DNA of 56,111 nucleotides from NCBI GenBank assembly GCA_910586865.1, contig CAJUIY010000007.1, positions 1 to 56,111 on the forward strand, written 5' to 3'. Source of the stretch: an uncultured Bacilli bacterium (lineage in GTDB: Bacteria > Bacillota_I > Bacilli_A > RF39 > UBA660). This document shows, piece after piece, positions 20,678 to 30,481 of the stretch. The notes below the pieces were generated by a model. It did not search any database, was not told the origin of the DNA, and saw only the letters and a program-made list of their open reading frames with translations. Made by a program: the position numbers and the translations under genes. Within the stretch, counting starts at the first letter, position 1. Each line of letters opens with the position of its first letter.

Positions 20678-23209
20678 TTATTTTAGAAAGTCATCAATGG
20701 TCATTAACTTGTCATCAATTTCTTTTAAGTTAACACTATCTTTTTTTGGAATTTCTGGATTACTTTCTCCTCTTTCTAAATCTTCTTTTGTTGTTAAATC
20801 TACACTAACAAAGGCTTCTTTAATCTGTTTTTTTGAAATTTGGCTTCCTGTTGAATAACGATCCATAATCGGAAGTTCGGTTACCTTTACCATAGTAATC
20901 TCTTCTGTTTTGATACCTAGATGATTTTTATTACTGGTTATAAAGGTACTTACAATTCGGTAAGGATTCGTTTTTACTTCTCTTAATAAAAGTAGCCCTC
21001 TTCTTGCCCTTGTTGAAACTGGTAATTCGCTTAATCTTACTCTCTTGCCAGTCCCTTTGTCTGTTATTACCGAAATAAATTCAAATTCATTATAATCAAA
21101 GTTAGAAATGGATACAATGACATCATCTTTTAGACTCATTGCTTTTACACCACTTGCTTTTACTCCTACTTCTGGTATATCATTTGTTGCAAAACTTAGT
21201 CCATAACCAGAGTTTGTCGTTAAGAAAACACTATTATATTTTTCTAACACACAACAAATTACTTCATCGCCTTCTTTTAATTTCATACAACTAGCTGGTT
21301 TTGAATATCTCGTTAATTTAAAGTCTTTTATTTTAGAACGTTTAATCATACCATTTTTGGTTACGATGATTAAATTACTACTAGTTTCAAAATCATAAAC
21401 AGGAATTGCTGATACGATTCTTTCATCGGGTGATATTTCAATTAGATTAGAAATATGTTTTCCAATTTCCTTCCATTTAATATCAAAGATAGTATGTACT
21501 GGTATATACAAATAATTTCCCTGGTTCGTAAAGACTAAAAGGGTATCTAAGGTACTCATTTCATAGAGACCTATCATATAATCATTATCTTTTAAAGTTA
21601 AGTCTTCCTTATTACTAGCTTGATAACTTCTAGTACTCGTACGCTTGATATAACCATCTTTGGTAATGACTACTACGACATCTTCTTTTGGAATCATCAC
21701 AGAAGTATCTATTTTTATTTCCGTTATTTCCTCTTTGATATCGGTAATTCGCTCTTCAGCATAATTTTTCTTAACGTCTTTTAAATCTTTTTTCATGACT
21801 GTTTTTAAGACATTTTCATCGCCAAGAATGGTCTTTAATCCTTCAATGATTTTTTGTAGTTTTTTTAACTCCTCTTCTAATTCTACCACATCCGTATTAG
21901 TTAAACGATATAATTGTAATGTTACAATTGCTTCTGCTTGTATTTCCGTAAAGGAAAATTCTTTCACTAAATTATTTTTCGCATCACTTTTATTTTTACT
22001 AGCACGAATTACTTTAATGACTTCATCTAAAATAGAGATACATTTAATTAAACCTTCTACGATATGAAGACGTGCTTCTGCATGGTGTAAATCAAACTGA
22101 GTACGTCTTGTTACTACTTCTTTTTGATGAGCAATAAAAGCATCTAAGGATTCTTTCAATCCTAGTAATTTAGGACGTTTATTGACAATGGAAACCATAT
22201 TAAAATTATAGCTAATTTGCATATCCGTATTTTTTAATAAATAGTTAATAATGAGGTCGACATTGGCATCCTTTTTTAAATCAATCACCACACGAATATC
22301 CGCAGCAGATTCATCACGAACTTCACTAATACCATCGATTTTTTTATCGATACGAATATCATCTATCTTTTTTACCATTAAGGATTTATTTGATTCAAAA
22401 GGAATTTCGGTAATTACAATAGAAGTTTTCCCTTTTTCTTTTTCTACCATATACCTACTGCGAATTACAATTCTTCCTCTACCAGTTTCATAAGCTTGCC
22501 TAATACCATCTAAGCCTTCCACAATTCCTCCTGTTGGGAAATCAGGTCCTTTTACATATTTCATTAATGTGTCCAAAGAACAATTCGGATTATCGATACG
22601 ATGAATGGTAGCATCAATCACTTCTCCTAAATTATGAGGAGGAATATTAGTCGCGTATCCTGCAGAAATTCCTTGAGCACCATATACTAAAAGAGCAGGA
22701 AATCTAGCAGGTAAAACCGTAGGCTCTTCTGTCGTATCATCAAAGTTAGGAGCAAATTCAATGGTGTTTTTATCAATATCTTTTAACATTTCATTTGATA
22801 TTTTAGAAAGTCTTGCTTCCGTATAACGATAAGCAGCTGGACTATCTCCATCAATGGAACCATTATTACCATGCATATCAATATAAGGAAGCCTTGTTTT
22901 CCAAGGTTGTGACATCCTGACCATTGCATCATAAATAGAGGTATCACCATGTGGATGATAATTACCAATTACATCTCCAACCGTTTTTGCACTCTTACGA
23001 TATCCTCGATCATAAGTATTTTTTTCCTTATGCATCGAAAACAAGATTCTTCGCTGAACTGGTTTTAATCCATCTCTTGCATCTGGAATGGCACGTTCTT
23101 GGATAATATATTTGGAATAGCTTCCAAAACGTTCACCCATAATATCTTCTAAGGTATAGTCAAAGATTTTTTCTATTACCTCTTCTGTTTCTGTTTTCTT
23201 TTTTGCCAT
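20678..23209 (-). CDS. parC: DNA topoisomerase IV subunit A
   Basis: The 843-aa protein is a type IIA topoisomerase A subunit. The tower/winged-helix region carries IPDARDGLKPVQRRIL and the catalytic tyrosine Y129 in AAYRYTEARL. HGNNGSIDGDSPAA and RFPALLVYGAQGISAGYATNIPPHN match ParC better than GyrA, and the C-terminal beta-propeller has no GyrA box that I can see. The quinolone-determining stretch reads GDTSIYDAM (T90, D94 at positions that are Ser and Glu in Staphylococcus). With ParE it decatenates chromosomes. parC normally follows parE directly, but here 4.8 kb of accessory genes separate them. Confidence 0.93.
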   Translation of the reverse strand: MAKKKTETEEVIEKIFDYTLEDIMGERFGSYSKYIIQERAIPDARDGLKPVQRRILFSMHKEKNTYDRGYRKSAKTVGDVIGNYHPHGDTSIYDAMVRMSQPWKTRLPYIDMHGNNGSIDGDSPAAYRYTEARLSKISNEMLKDIDKNTIEFAPNFDDTTEEPTVLPARFPALLVYGAQGISAGYATNIPPHNLGEVIDATIHRIDNPNCSLDTLMKYVKGPDFPTGGIVEGLDGIRQAYETGRGRIVIRSRYMVEKEKGKTSIVITEIPFESNKSLMVKKIDDIRIDKKIDGISEVRDESAADIRVVIDLKKDANVDLIINYLLKNTDMQISYNFNMVSIVNKRPKLLGLKESLDAFIAHQKEVVTRRTQFDLHHAEARLHIVEGLIKCISILDEVIKVIRASKNKSDAKNNLVKEFSFTEIQAEAIVTLQLYRLTNTDVVELEEELKKLQKIIEGLKTILGDENVLKTVMKKDLKDVKKNYAEERITDIKEEITEIKIDTSVMIPKEDVVVVITKDGYIKRTSTRSYQASNKEDLTLKDNDYMIGLYEMSTLDTLLVFTNQGNYLYIPVHTIFDIKWKEIGKHISNLIEISPDERIVSAIPVYDFETSSNLIIVTKNGMIKRSKIKDFKLTRYSKPASCMKLKEGDEVICCVLEKYNSVFLTTNSGYGLSFATNDIPEVGVKASGVKAMSLKDDVIVSISNFDYNEFEFISVITDKGTGKRVRLSELPVSTRARRGLLLLREVKTNPYRIVSTFITSNKNHLGIKTEEITMVKVTELPIMDRYSTGSQISKKQIKEAFVSVDLTTKEDLERGESNPEIPKKDSVNLKEIDDKLMTIDDFLK

Positions 23210-23251
23210 ATTATCACCTAACTTCTTTTCCTAATTTAAAATACTAAGTTA

Positions 23252-25087
23252 CTATTTATTAGAACTTTTTTTATAACTATCACTGAATGACACACTTTCC
23301 ATCATTTTTGACAAATCTTTCTCCCTAATACCATCTTTTACCTTTTTCATAAAGTCTCTTGGGGTCATTTCAACATCATTTATTGGTTGCCTAATACTAC
23401 CTATACTAAGCAAACTGCTAAAACCTGTAAAATTTTGCAAATGAGGAACATACAAATCTCCTCCCACATTCTGTAAAGATTGAAAACCTCTGCTATCTAC
23501 TAATGAATCACAATACAAATTACCTTCTACATTTTGCAATTTCAATCCTGTAGCATCCATCAATGAATCAAAACAGGCATGACCACCAACATTTAATACA
23601 TTTAAACCATCTGCCTTTTTTAAATGTTCAAAGTAAATATTCTTTATCACATATTGTAAATTATTTGGAATTTTTCCATCTTCTACTAAATCAAAATGGG
23701 CACTACCACCAATACTTTTTAATTTTTCAAAAGCGGTCACTTCTTTTAAACTGGCACATTTCATATCTCCTGTTACTACAATAATGTTTTTTAGCTTTTC
23801 TTTTTGTTTTAATTCCTCATAATTATCCTTGTTTAGTTCTAAATCTCCCATATAAATAATATTTTTACTTGTACAACTCTCTAATTCTTCTAACGACTTG
23901 ACGAATGAGACTTGACTAATCCTTACATCAAAAATCTTTGCATAGTCTTCTAATATATTTCTTTTTTCTTTTACTTCCTTAATTCTAGGATCTCTTTCCA
24001 TTCCAAATCCTTGTATGGGTTTTTCAAATTCATATAAAAATTTCAACTCTGTCCTTGTAAGATTTTCTCCATTTCTTTGTTTCTCATCAATTACAGTCAT
24101 TTTTTTCATATCAAATGCTCTTTTTAGGTATCTATTTTTGTCTGGAAATTCACTTAACTTATTAGAAACAATTGGTATCATTTCATCTTCTAAACCTTGA
24201 TCACTTTTAATTCCTCTTACTTCTACAATAATATTGTCTTCCATACTGATAGCAATTCTTGGAACTTTATATTCTCCATTTTTATCTTTTGTATAATAAA
24301 CATAGAAATCTCCCGCCATCAATTGTTCTTTAGCACTCATTTCATTTGCTGTGCACCAACCTGTATTTTTTCCTTGTAAATCATCTTCTAATTTATGGTA
24401 ATCGCTATTCTTTTTATAGCGGACCCAAATGCCAACTCTTTCCCTATTATGATTCTTTTTTATATAAAAAGCATATAGTTTGCCAAAACTCTCGCCATTC
24501 TGGATAGCTTCTTCCTGTAATTCTGTCAAATGATTACTTCCAATTTCATTTTTCAAAGCTTCATATACACTACCAAGTACTTCCTTATCTAGTTCAATAT
24601 ATGGTTCTGTTGTTGTCTTTGCTCTTTTTCCAAACGATAGAGTATCTTTATCGAATCTACTTAGTTTTAACATACCTCTAAAAACATAATTCTTAAACCA
24701 TATCGGATAATTAGTCTCATCACCTATTAAATAATCTATCCACTTATCAAGTGACTTTTTTTGTCCCTCTTGCACTCTTTTTAGCATTTCTTCTTTGTTC
24801 ATTTTTAAGGCTCCAAAACCTCTTTCACGTGCAATTCTCTGCCGAAAGGCAATATAATTATCAGGCAATTCTTTGATAACATATTTCTCATAATAAAACT
24901 GCTTTAGGAGATTAAGTTTATGTTCATTATCCTTTACACTACCATGAACATCATCTAATCTTTTCAAATATCCTGAAATTTTGCCAGTGGGAGTTGCATT
25001 TTTACTCGCTGAATGACTTACAGTATATTCTTTATACATTTCACTATATAATTTATTTAAAAATTCTTCACCACTTTTATATTTCAT
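23252..25087 (-). CDS. TGWCTA-motif protein B with leucine-rich-like C-terminal repeats
   Basis: The product (611 aa) has a large N-terminal region shared with its paralogue at 25249-27468. The most distinctive stretch is NTGWCTANEMSAKEQLMAGD followed by FYVYYTKDKNGEYKVPRIAIS and EVRGIKSDQGLE, reminiscent of PcfJ-like proteins of phages and plasmids, though I would not assign that family firmly. From about residue 440 the C-terminus is built of repeats of the LNVGG-x-CFDSL-x-DATGL type, which should form a solenoid. There is no signal peptide. GGAGG lies just before the ATG at 25087; a longer frame from 25120 is unlikely. Function unknown. Confidence 0.75.
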   Translation of the reverse strand: MKYKSGEEFLNKLYSEMYKEYTVSHSASKNATPTGKISGYLKRLDDVHGSVKDNEHKLNLLKQFYYEKYVIKELPDNYIAFRQRIARERGFGALKMNKEEMLKRVQEGQKKSLDKWIDYLIGDETNYPIWFKNYVFRGMLKLSRFDKDTLSFGKRAKTTTEPYIELDKEVLGSVYEALKNEIGSNHLTELQEEAIQNGESFGKLYAFYIKKNHNRERVGIWVRYKKNSDYHKLEDDLQGKNTGWCTANEMSAKEQLMAGDFYVYYTKDKNGEYKVPRIAISMEDNIIVEVRGIKSDQGLEDEMIPIVSNKLSEFPDKNRYLKRAFDMKKMTVIDEKQRNGENLTRTELKFLYEFEKPIQGFGMERDPRIKEVKEKRNILEDYAKIFDVRISQVSFVKSLEELESCTSKNIIYMGDLELNKDNYEELKQKEKLKNIIVVTGDMKCASLKEVTAFEKLKSIGGSAHFDLVEDGKIPNNLQYVIKNIYFEHLKKADGLNVLNVGGHACFDSLMDATGLKLQNVEGNLYCDSLVDSRGFQSLQNVGGDLYVPHLQNFTGFSSLLSIGSIRQPINDVEMTPRDFMKKVKDGIREKDLSKMMESVSFSDSYKKSSNK

Positions 25088-25206
25088 AGTTCCTCCTAAA
25101 TCACCTATTATTTTTATCATGAATGAAATACGAATTATTTTTTATTTTCTCCTAATAATCTTTTTACTCTTTGTTTGGTTTCTTTATGATTTTTATCTTG
25201 ATATCT
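25056..25206. repeat. 151-bp duplicated segment, copy 1
   Basis: Positions 25056-25206 and 27437-27587 are identical except for one base. The repeat covers the start of each TGWCTA-family gene, its ribosome site and the end of the gene upstream. The coding regions beyond it have diverged widely. Confidence 0.85.
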
Positions 25207-25235
25207 AAATTCATATATTTCCTCTATTACCTTAT
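25135..25235 (-). pseudogene. Remnant of a duplicated copy of the 162-aa gene
   Basis: The frame encodes NKVIEEIYEFRYQDKNHKE and the rest of the C-terminus (QRVKRLLGENKK) of the 162-aa protein at 27516-28004, without a start. In the intact gene two RYQD segments lie 18 residues apart; in the remnant they are fused into one, as expected from a deletion between AGATATCAAGAT direct repeats. The remnant shows that the pair of genes was duplicated as a unit and that the second copy of this gene then decayed. Confidence 0.8.
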
Positions 25236-25248
25236 TATTACCTAACTT

Positions 25249-27468
25249 TTACTTTGTTTTTTTGTCTACCTCCACAATTTCATCTCTCTTTGAAAATAAC
25301 AATCTATTTTCTACTGACCTTTTTATATCATCATAGCAGCTACATTTTTTTAATGATTCATAATTTTCTAATGATTCTATTCGCATACATCCTCCTACAT
25401 TTGTAAGGTTATCAAGGCCTTTTGAATCTTTTAATGCACTAAAAACAGCATCGTGACCTATATTTTGAAGGCTATTTAATCCCGTAGCATCTACTAAATT
25501 ACTAAAATAAGCATCTAGTGTTATATTCTTAAGTTTATTTAAATACGTAGCATTTTTTATATTATGGAAATTTGCAGTTCCTATAATTATCTCTAAATTA
25601 CTAAATGATTTATCTATTACTCTTCCATAATAATTTAAATATCCATAATAAACTTTTATATCATGCTTTTCAAAATCACTAACATTTGTTCCTATATTTT
25701 GTTCTTTACAATCATACACATATGCCAAATCACTTTTTAAATTTCTTTTCTTTTTTATATCATTTAATAAAATCCTCTGTCTATCAAATAAAGATAAAAA
25801 GCCAGTTATTTCATATAGACGTAATACTTCATCTTTACTTAATACTTCATTGTTATTTGCTTTCTCACGAATTTTTACTAATAATCTTGTATCTTGAACT
25901 TTTTCTTGAAAACTATCTTTATTAGATAAATCATCTAACCTTTCATCAAATATTTCAACATTCTGAAGCTCTTGTATCCTTAAATCTCCTCCCCAAACAA
26001 AGGTTTCTATTGATTTATTAATCTCATATAGAAATTTTAAATCTTCCTGGCTTAATTCTATATGATTATTTACTTTTTGCTGTATTTCTGTTAGCAATCT
26101 TGTATCTTGAACTTTTCTTTGAAAAATATCTTCATTAGATAAATCATCTAGCTTTTTATCAAATATTTCGGCATTGCAAATTTCTACTACTCTAGATGTG
26201 AATGCCTCATCATTAACAATTTTCAATATATTATCACAGGTTGCGACATATATAAATAATAACTCTTCTCTACTCAATTCTATATTATTTTTTGATTTTT
26301 TTTCAATTTCGTCTAGCTCTTTTAATTGAAGTTCTAACACTCTTGGATCTTTTTCATAACCAAAGCCTTCTATTGGTTCATTAATCTCTGACAAGAACAT
26401 TAATTCTTCCCTACTCAATTCTATATTATTTTTTGTTCTTTTATATATTTTAGTTATCAGCCTCATGTCATGGACTTTCTTTCTATATACCCGTTTATTT
26501 GGAAACTCATCTAATTTTTTATCTGCAATATCTATGAATTGTTCTTCTAACTCTTGATGTGGTCCTACACCTCTTACCTCACCAATTGAATCTTTTCCAT
26601 CCATTCGAATAGCAATTCTTGGATTTTTATATTCATTATTTTTATCTTTTGTATAATATACATAAAAATCCCCCCCTGCTAGCTGAGTTTTACAAGTGGA
26701 TTCTCCTGCTGTACACCAACCTGTATTTTTCTCTTGAAGAGACTCCCATAAAGGATAATAATTGTCTCCTTGATTATACTTTATCCAAATACCATCTGTT
26801 TTTCCATCATTCACATAATCTGCTGTTTTATTCAAGTAATAAATATAAAGTTTCTGAAAACTTTCCCCATTTTGCAATGCTTCTTGTTCTTCCTCTGTAA
26901 GAGTGTTCTCTCCAATTTCATGTTTTAGACTAGAATAAATCTGAGCAATAATTTCCATGTTAAACGATAAATAAGGTTCAACCGTTTCAGGAACTCTTTT
27001 TGCAAAAGCTCTTTTTTCTTTATCATATTTTCCTAATTTCAACATTCCCTGAAAAGCATAGTTTTTGAACCACATAGGATACATTGCATCGTCACTACAA
27101 AAATACTCTATCCAACGGTCTAATGATTTTTTTTGGTCATTTTGAATATTCAAAAGCATTTGATTCTTCATTGTATCATTAACATCAATATACCCGCGGC
27201 CTTCTTCAAAAGCTATTTTTTTTTGAAGTTCAACATAGCCTTCTGGCAATTTTTTTATTACATATTTTTTATAATACATTTCTTTTAGTAAATTCATTTT
27301 ATGTTCATTTGTTTTTGCAATATCATGAATTTTATCAAGTCTATCCATGTATTTCTCTATTTTTTTAACTGATGTATCGCCTTTGCTAGCTGTATGCATT
27401 ACAATATCAGACATATGCATATTTTTATATAACAGATTTAAAAATTCTTCACCACTTTTATATTTCAT
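25249..27468 (-). CDS. TGWCTA-motif protein A, paralogue with internal repeats
   Basis: The 739-aa product shares its N-terminal 390 residues with protein B (MKYKSGEEFLN start, SLDRWIEYF, NTGWCTAGESTCKTQLAGGD, FYVYYTKDKNNEYKNPRIAI, EVRGVGPHQELEEQF). The middle holds repeated modules of the kind RLLTEIQQKVNNHIELSQED with LKFLYEIN, present about four times, that protein B has only once. The C-terminus has a few LNSLQNIGHDAVFSAL-type repeats. The repeated module suggests internal expansion. No signal peptide or membrane helix. The preferred start at 27468 has GGAGG directly upstream. Function unknown. Confidence 0.75.
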   Translation of the reverse strand: MKYKSGEEFLNLLYKNMHMSDIVMHTASKGDTSVKKIEKYMDRLDKIHDIAKTNEHKMNLLKEMYYKKYVIKKLPEGYVELQKKIAFEEGRGYIDVNDTMKNQMLLNIQNDQKKSLDRWIEYFCSDDAMYPMWFKNYAFQGMLKLGKYDKEKRAFAKRVPETVEPYLSFNMEIIAQIYSSLKHEIGENTLTEEEQEALQNGESFQKLYIYYLNKTADYVNDGKTDGIWIKYNQGDNYYPLWESLQEKNTGWCTAGESTCKTQLAGGDFYVYYTKDKNNEYKNPRIAIRMDGKDSIGEVRGVGPHQELEEQFIDIADKKLDEFPNKRVYRKKVHDMRLITKIYKRTKNNIELSREELMFLSEINEPIEGFGYEKDPRVLELQLKELDEIEKKSKNNIELSREELLFIYVATCDNILKIVNDEAFTSRVVEICNAEIFDKKLDDLSNEDIFQRKVQDTRLLTEIQQKVNNHIELSQEDLKFLYEINKSIETFVWGGDLRIQELQNVEIFDERLDDLSNKDSFQEKVQDTRLLVKIREKANNNEVLSKDEVLRLYEITGFLSLFDRQRILLNDIKKKRNLKSDLAYVYDCKEQNIGTNVSDFEKHDIKVYYGYLNYYGRVIDKSFSNLEIIIGTANFHNIKNATYLNKLKNITLDAYFSNLVDATGLNSLQNIGHDAVFSALKDSKGLDNLTNVGGCMRIESLENYESLKKCSCYDDIKRSVENRLLFSKRDEIVEVDKKTK

Positions 27469-27587
27469 AGTTCCTCCTAAATCACCTATTATTTTTATCA
27501 TGAATGAAATACGAATTATTTTTTATTTTCTCCTAATAATCTTTTTACTCTTTGTTTGGTTTCTTTATGATTCTTATCTTGATATCT
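27437..27587. repeat. 151-bp duplicated segment, copy 2
   Basis: Nearly perfect copy of 25056-25206 (one mismatch). It spans the 3' end of the 162-aa gene and the start of protein A. Confidence 0.85.
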
Positions 27588-28004
27588 TTCAAAAAAATTA
27601 TTAAATATTTCTTGTTCTCTCTTACTGGCATCTTGATATCTTGATTCATATATTTCCTCTATTACCTTATCTATGGTTTTATTTCTATCGGTTGCGTGTA
27701 ATAGCTTTTCAGTTGAAAATATCATCATATCGATTATTGTCTTTTCTATTCCTGCAAACGGACCGCTCTTCCTGCCAAAATTGTGAACATTAGCAGCACA
27801 AAACAAAAAAACAGTATCGGATTCTATAACATCCTCTAATTCCTGAATGGTCAGTCCATCCACTTCCTCAAAAGGAAGAAAACTACCTAAATATCTTTGT
27901 TTAGAAACTCCCATTTCAAAAATTCCATGTGGTTCTGGAACACCACTCCAAATTGGTACTATATAAAAGTCGATTGCCGGAATGATATAAGTATTTTCTT
28001 TCAT
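27516..28004 (-). CDS. Hypothetical protein, 162 aa, head of the parE-parC island
   Basis: I do not recognise the family. The N-terminal half has mixed strands and loops with the motifs IPAIDFYIVPIWSGVPEPHG, ESDTVFLFCAANVHNFGRK and GPFAGIEKTIIDMM; the C-terminal third is a charged helix with repeated RYQD segments. It starts 12 nt after the parE stop and runs in the same direction. A shortened second copy exists at 25135-25235, so this gene was duplicated together with the TGWCTA-family gene. The pairing suggests they work together, but no activity can be inferred. Confidence 0.7.
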   Translation of the reverse strand: MKENTYIIPAIDFYIVPIWSGVPEPHGIFEMGVSKQRYLGSFLPFEEVDGLTIQELEDVIESDTVFLFCAANVHNFGRKSGPFAGIEKTIIDMMIFSTEKLLHATDRNKTIDKVIEEIYESRYQDASKREQEIFNNFFERYQDKNHKETKQRVKRLLGENKK

Positions 28005-28015
28005 ATTTTCATCTC

Positions 28016-29917
28016 CTATATTTCATACTCATCTTCTAGCGTAAATTCTACGTTTTCATCAATCCATTCTTTACGAGGTGGAACATCATCCCCCATTAAA
28101 ACAGACACACGTTTTTCAGCAAGCTGAGCATCTTCAATATTCACTCTAATCAATGCTCTTGTTCCTGGTTTCATGGTAGTATCACATAACTGATCAGCAT
28201 TCATTTCACCTAAACCTTTGTATCTTTGGATATCACATTTTTTACCCTTTGCTTTTTCTTTCATTTCTTCGATTGTATAAGCATAATCAATATTTTTACC
28301 ACTTTGTATTTTAAATAGTGGAGGAAGAGCAACAAAAAGTCGTCCATCTTCAATTAATGGTTTCATATAACGATAGAAAAAAGTTAATAACAAACACTGG
28401 ATATGGCCTCCATCTTCATCTGCATCACTCATGATAATAACTTTTGAATACTCACAATCTTCAATGGAGAAATTTGAACCATATCCGGCACCTATGGTAT
28501 AAATCATCGTATTAATTTCTTCATTTTTTAAAATATCTTCTTCTTTCGTTTTCTCTGTATTTAATACTTTACCTCGAAGAGGAAGGATAGCTTGATATTT
28601 TCGGTCTCTTCCTTGTTTCGCAGAACCACCTGCTGAATCTCCTTCGACTAAAAATAACTCTTTTTTTGTTTTATCTTTGCTTTGAGCAGGAGCAAGTTTT
28701 CCAGAAAGACTTCTTTCTTTGTTATTCTTTGTCTTGCCTTTTCTTGCTTCTTCTCGAGCTTTTCTTGCCGCTTCTCTTGCTATTTTACTTTTTAAAGATT
28801 TATTAATAATTTCGGTGGCAACTACTTTATTTTCTTCTAAATAAACTTTCATTTGTTCGGTTACAATCGAATCTACCACCACTCTTGCTTGAGGTGTTCC
28901 TAACTTTCCTTTGGTTTGTCCTTCAAATTGTAATAAGGACTCTGGGATTTTTAAACTAATAACAGCCGTTAATCCCTCTCTTACATCACTACCTTCTAAA
29001 GCTTTTTCTTTTCCTTTAATAAATCCATTCGATTTGGCATAATCATTAAAAACTCTTGTCAGTGCGGTTTTAAAGCCCACTTCGTGACTTCCACCATCTA
29101 CTGTTTTAACATTATTGACAAAGCTTACAATATTTTCATGATAAGTATCCGTATATTGCATCGAAATATCGACTTCTATTTTGTCTTTTATGCCATTAAT
29201 GGATAATACTTTATGGAGCGTATTCTTTCCATGATTTAAATCTTCTACAAACTCTTCAATTCCTCTCTCGTAGCAAAATTTAGAAGCTCTGTTATCTTCT
29301 TCATCGATTACTTCTATCGTAATTCCTTTCAAAAGAAAAGCGGATTCTTGCATTCTCTCACATATCGTTGTAAAAGAAAAATTCGTAGAGGAAAAAATTT
29401 CATCATCTGGTAAGAAACGAACGGTTGTCCCTGTTTTATTTGTTGTACCAATCTTTTTTAGAGGAGTGGCTACCTTTCCACCATTTTCAAAGCGAATATA
29501 GTATTCTTCTTTGTCTTTTTTTATCGTTACTTCCATCCATTTAGATAAAGCATTCACTACACTAGAACCAACTCCATGAAGTCCTCCAGATACTTTATAT
29601 CCATTCGATTCAAATTTTCCACCAGCATGTAAAACCGTAAAAATAACCTCCGGAGTCGATTTCCCAGATTCATGCATCCCCGTTGGAACTCCACGCCCAT
29701 AATCTTCGACACTAACACTTTTATCCGAATGAATGGTAATCTTAATAAAATCTCCATAGCCATTGATTGCTTCATCTACGGAATTATCGACAATTTCCCA
29801 GACAAGATGATGCAATCCCCTCTTATCAGTGGAACCAATATACATCCCAGGTCTTTTTCTAACTGCTTCTAAGCCCTCTAAAACCTTAATTGATGATTCA
29901 TCGTATTTTTGTCCCAT
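28016..29917 (-). CDS. parE: DNA topoisomerase IV subunit B
   Basis: The 633-aa protein has the GHKL ATPase domain (KRPGMYIGSTDKRGLHHLVWEIVDNSVDEA, SGGLHGVGSSVVNAL), the transducer domain, and the TOPRIM domain (LVEGDSAGGSA and DADEDGGHIQCLLLTFFYRY). The latter segment and FVALPPLFKI favour ParE over GyrB. The start at 29917 is chosen because GGAGGAGTTAAC precedes it; the frame from 29974 adds an unlikely hydrophobic leader. With ParC it forms topoisomerase IV. The parC partner lies 4.8 kb downstream beyond the island. Confidence 0.93.
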   Translation of the reverse strand: MGQKYDESSIKVLEGLEAVRKRPGMYIGSTDKRGLHHLVWEIVDNSVDEAINGYGDFIKITIHSDKSVSVEDYGRGVPTGMHESGKSTPEVIFTVLHAGGKFESNGYKVSGGLHGVGSSVVNALSKWMEVTIKKDKEEYYIRFENGGKVATPLKKIGTTNKTGTTVRFLPDDEIFSSTNFSFTTICERMQESAFLLKGITIEVIDEEDNRASKFCYERGIEEFVEDLNHGKNTLHKVLSINGIKDKIEVDISMQYTDTYHENIVSFVNNVKTVDGGSHEVGFKTALTRVFNDYAKSNGFIKGKEKALEGSDVREGLTAVISLKIPESLLQFEGQTKGKLGTPQARVVVDSIVTEQMKVYLEENKVVATEIINKSLKSKIAREAARKAREEARKGKTKNNKERSLSGKLAPAQSKDKTKKELFLVEGDSAGGSAKQGRDRKYQAILPLRGKVLNTEKTKEEDILKNEEINTMIYTIGAGYGSNFSIEDCEYSKVIIMSDADEDGGHIQCLLLTFFYRYMKPLIEDGRLFVALPPLFKIQSGKNIDYAYTIEEMKEKAKGKKCDIQRYKGLGEMNADQLCDTTMKPGTRALIRVNIEDAQLAEKRVSVLMGDDVPPRKEWIDENVEFTLEDEYEI

Positions 29918-29960
29918 GTTAACTCCTCCATTACTTTCATAAATAATTATACACAAAAAA

Positions 29961-29986
29961 AAGTCAAACAGCAAATAATTTGACTT
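29961..29986. terminator. Bidirectional terminator between the thioredoxin-like gene and parE
   Basis: AAGTCAAA pairs with TTTGACTT, flanked by A and T runs of eight on both sides. It ends the repair operon transcript. Confidence 0.8.
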
Positions 29987-30004
29987 TTTTTTACAACTAC
30001 ATTC

Positions 30005-30481
30005 CTATTTCAAATTTTCTAAATTGTAAGTCTTAATAAATTCTTCTAGATGAGATGTATCTGATATATTAATAACATTTGCATACAGTTTTCCATCTTT
30101 CATATAAACAACGGCTGGATATTCAAAGTCTGGTGGATTAATTTCAATTGATTTTAACATTGCCGTATATTCTTTCTTAGAATAATCCTCCACATCATAA
30201 ACTAAATAATTAATTTTCTTACGATCTAAATAGTCTTTAATTTTATCACAATCTTTACACTTTTCTTTATCACTACTTCCGATAAATACCACTCTTGTTT
30301 CTGCCTTTTCAATTACCTTTGGAAAATCTACTTTTTGTTTTTCTTCTGTCTCACTTTTCCTTCTAGATGTAAAAACAATCGCAATTGCAATAAGTAGTAC
30401 AATGACTACTATCATAATGATAATATTTTTCTTTTTATCCATCTCTTTTTTATTCAAAGCTCCCATATTTTTATTGCCCAT
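30005..30481 (-). CDS. Membrane-anchored thioredoxin-like protein with CxxC
   Basis: The 158-aa protein has a single membrane helix (IIIMIVVIVLLIAIAIVF) near the N-terminus and a thioredoxin-like domain behind it. The redox centre is CKDC in SSDKEKCKDCDKIKDYL, and the cis-proline region is visible as FEYPAVVYM. It probably faces outside and exchanges disulfides on surface proteins. Its start overlaps the end of the upstream gene and follows AAGGAGG. Last gene of the uvrC-mutL-miaA transcription unit. Confidence 0.75.
   Translation of the reverse strand: MGNKNMGALNKKEMDKKKNIIIMIVVIVLLIAIAIVFTSRRKSETEEKQKVDFPKVIEKAETRVVFIGSSDKEKCKDCDKIKDYLDRKKINYLVYDVEDYSKKEYTAMLKSIEINPPDFEYPAVVYMKDGKLYANVINISDTSHLEEFIKTYNLENLK

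Noticed and set aside
28016..29917. Calling the topoisomerase pair GyrB/GyrA
   Set aside because: HGNNGSIDGDSPAA, the IQCLLLTFFYRY segment and lack of a GyrA box favour topoisomerase IV.
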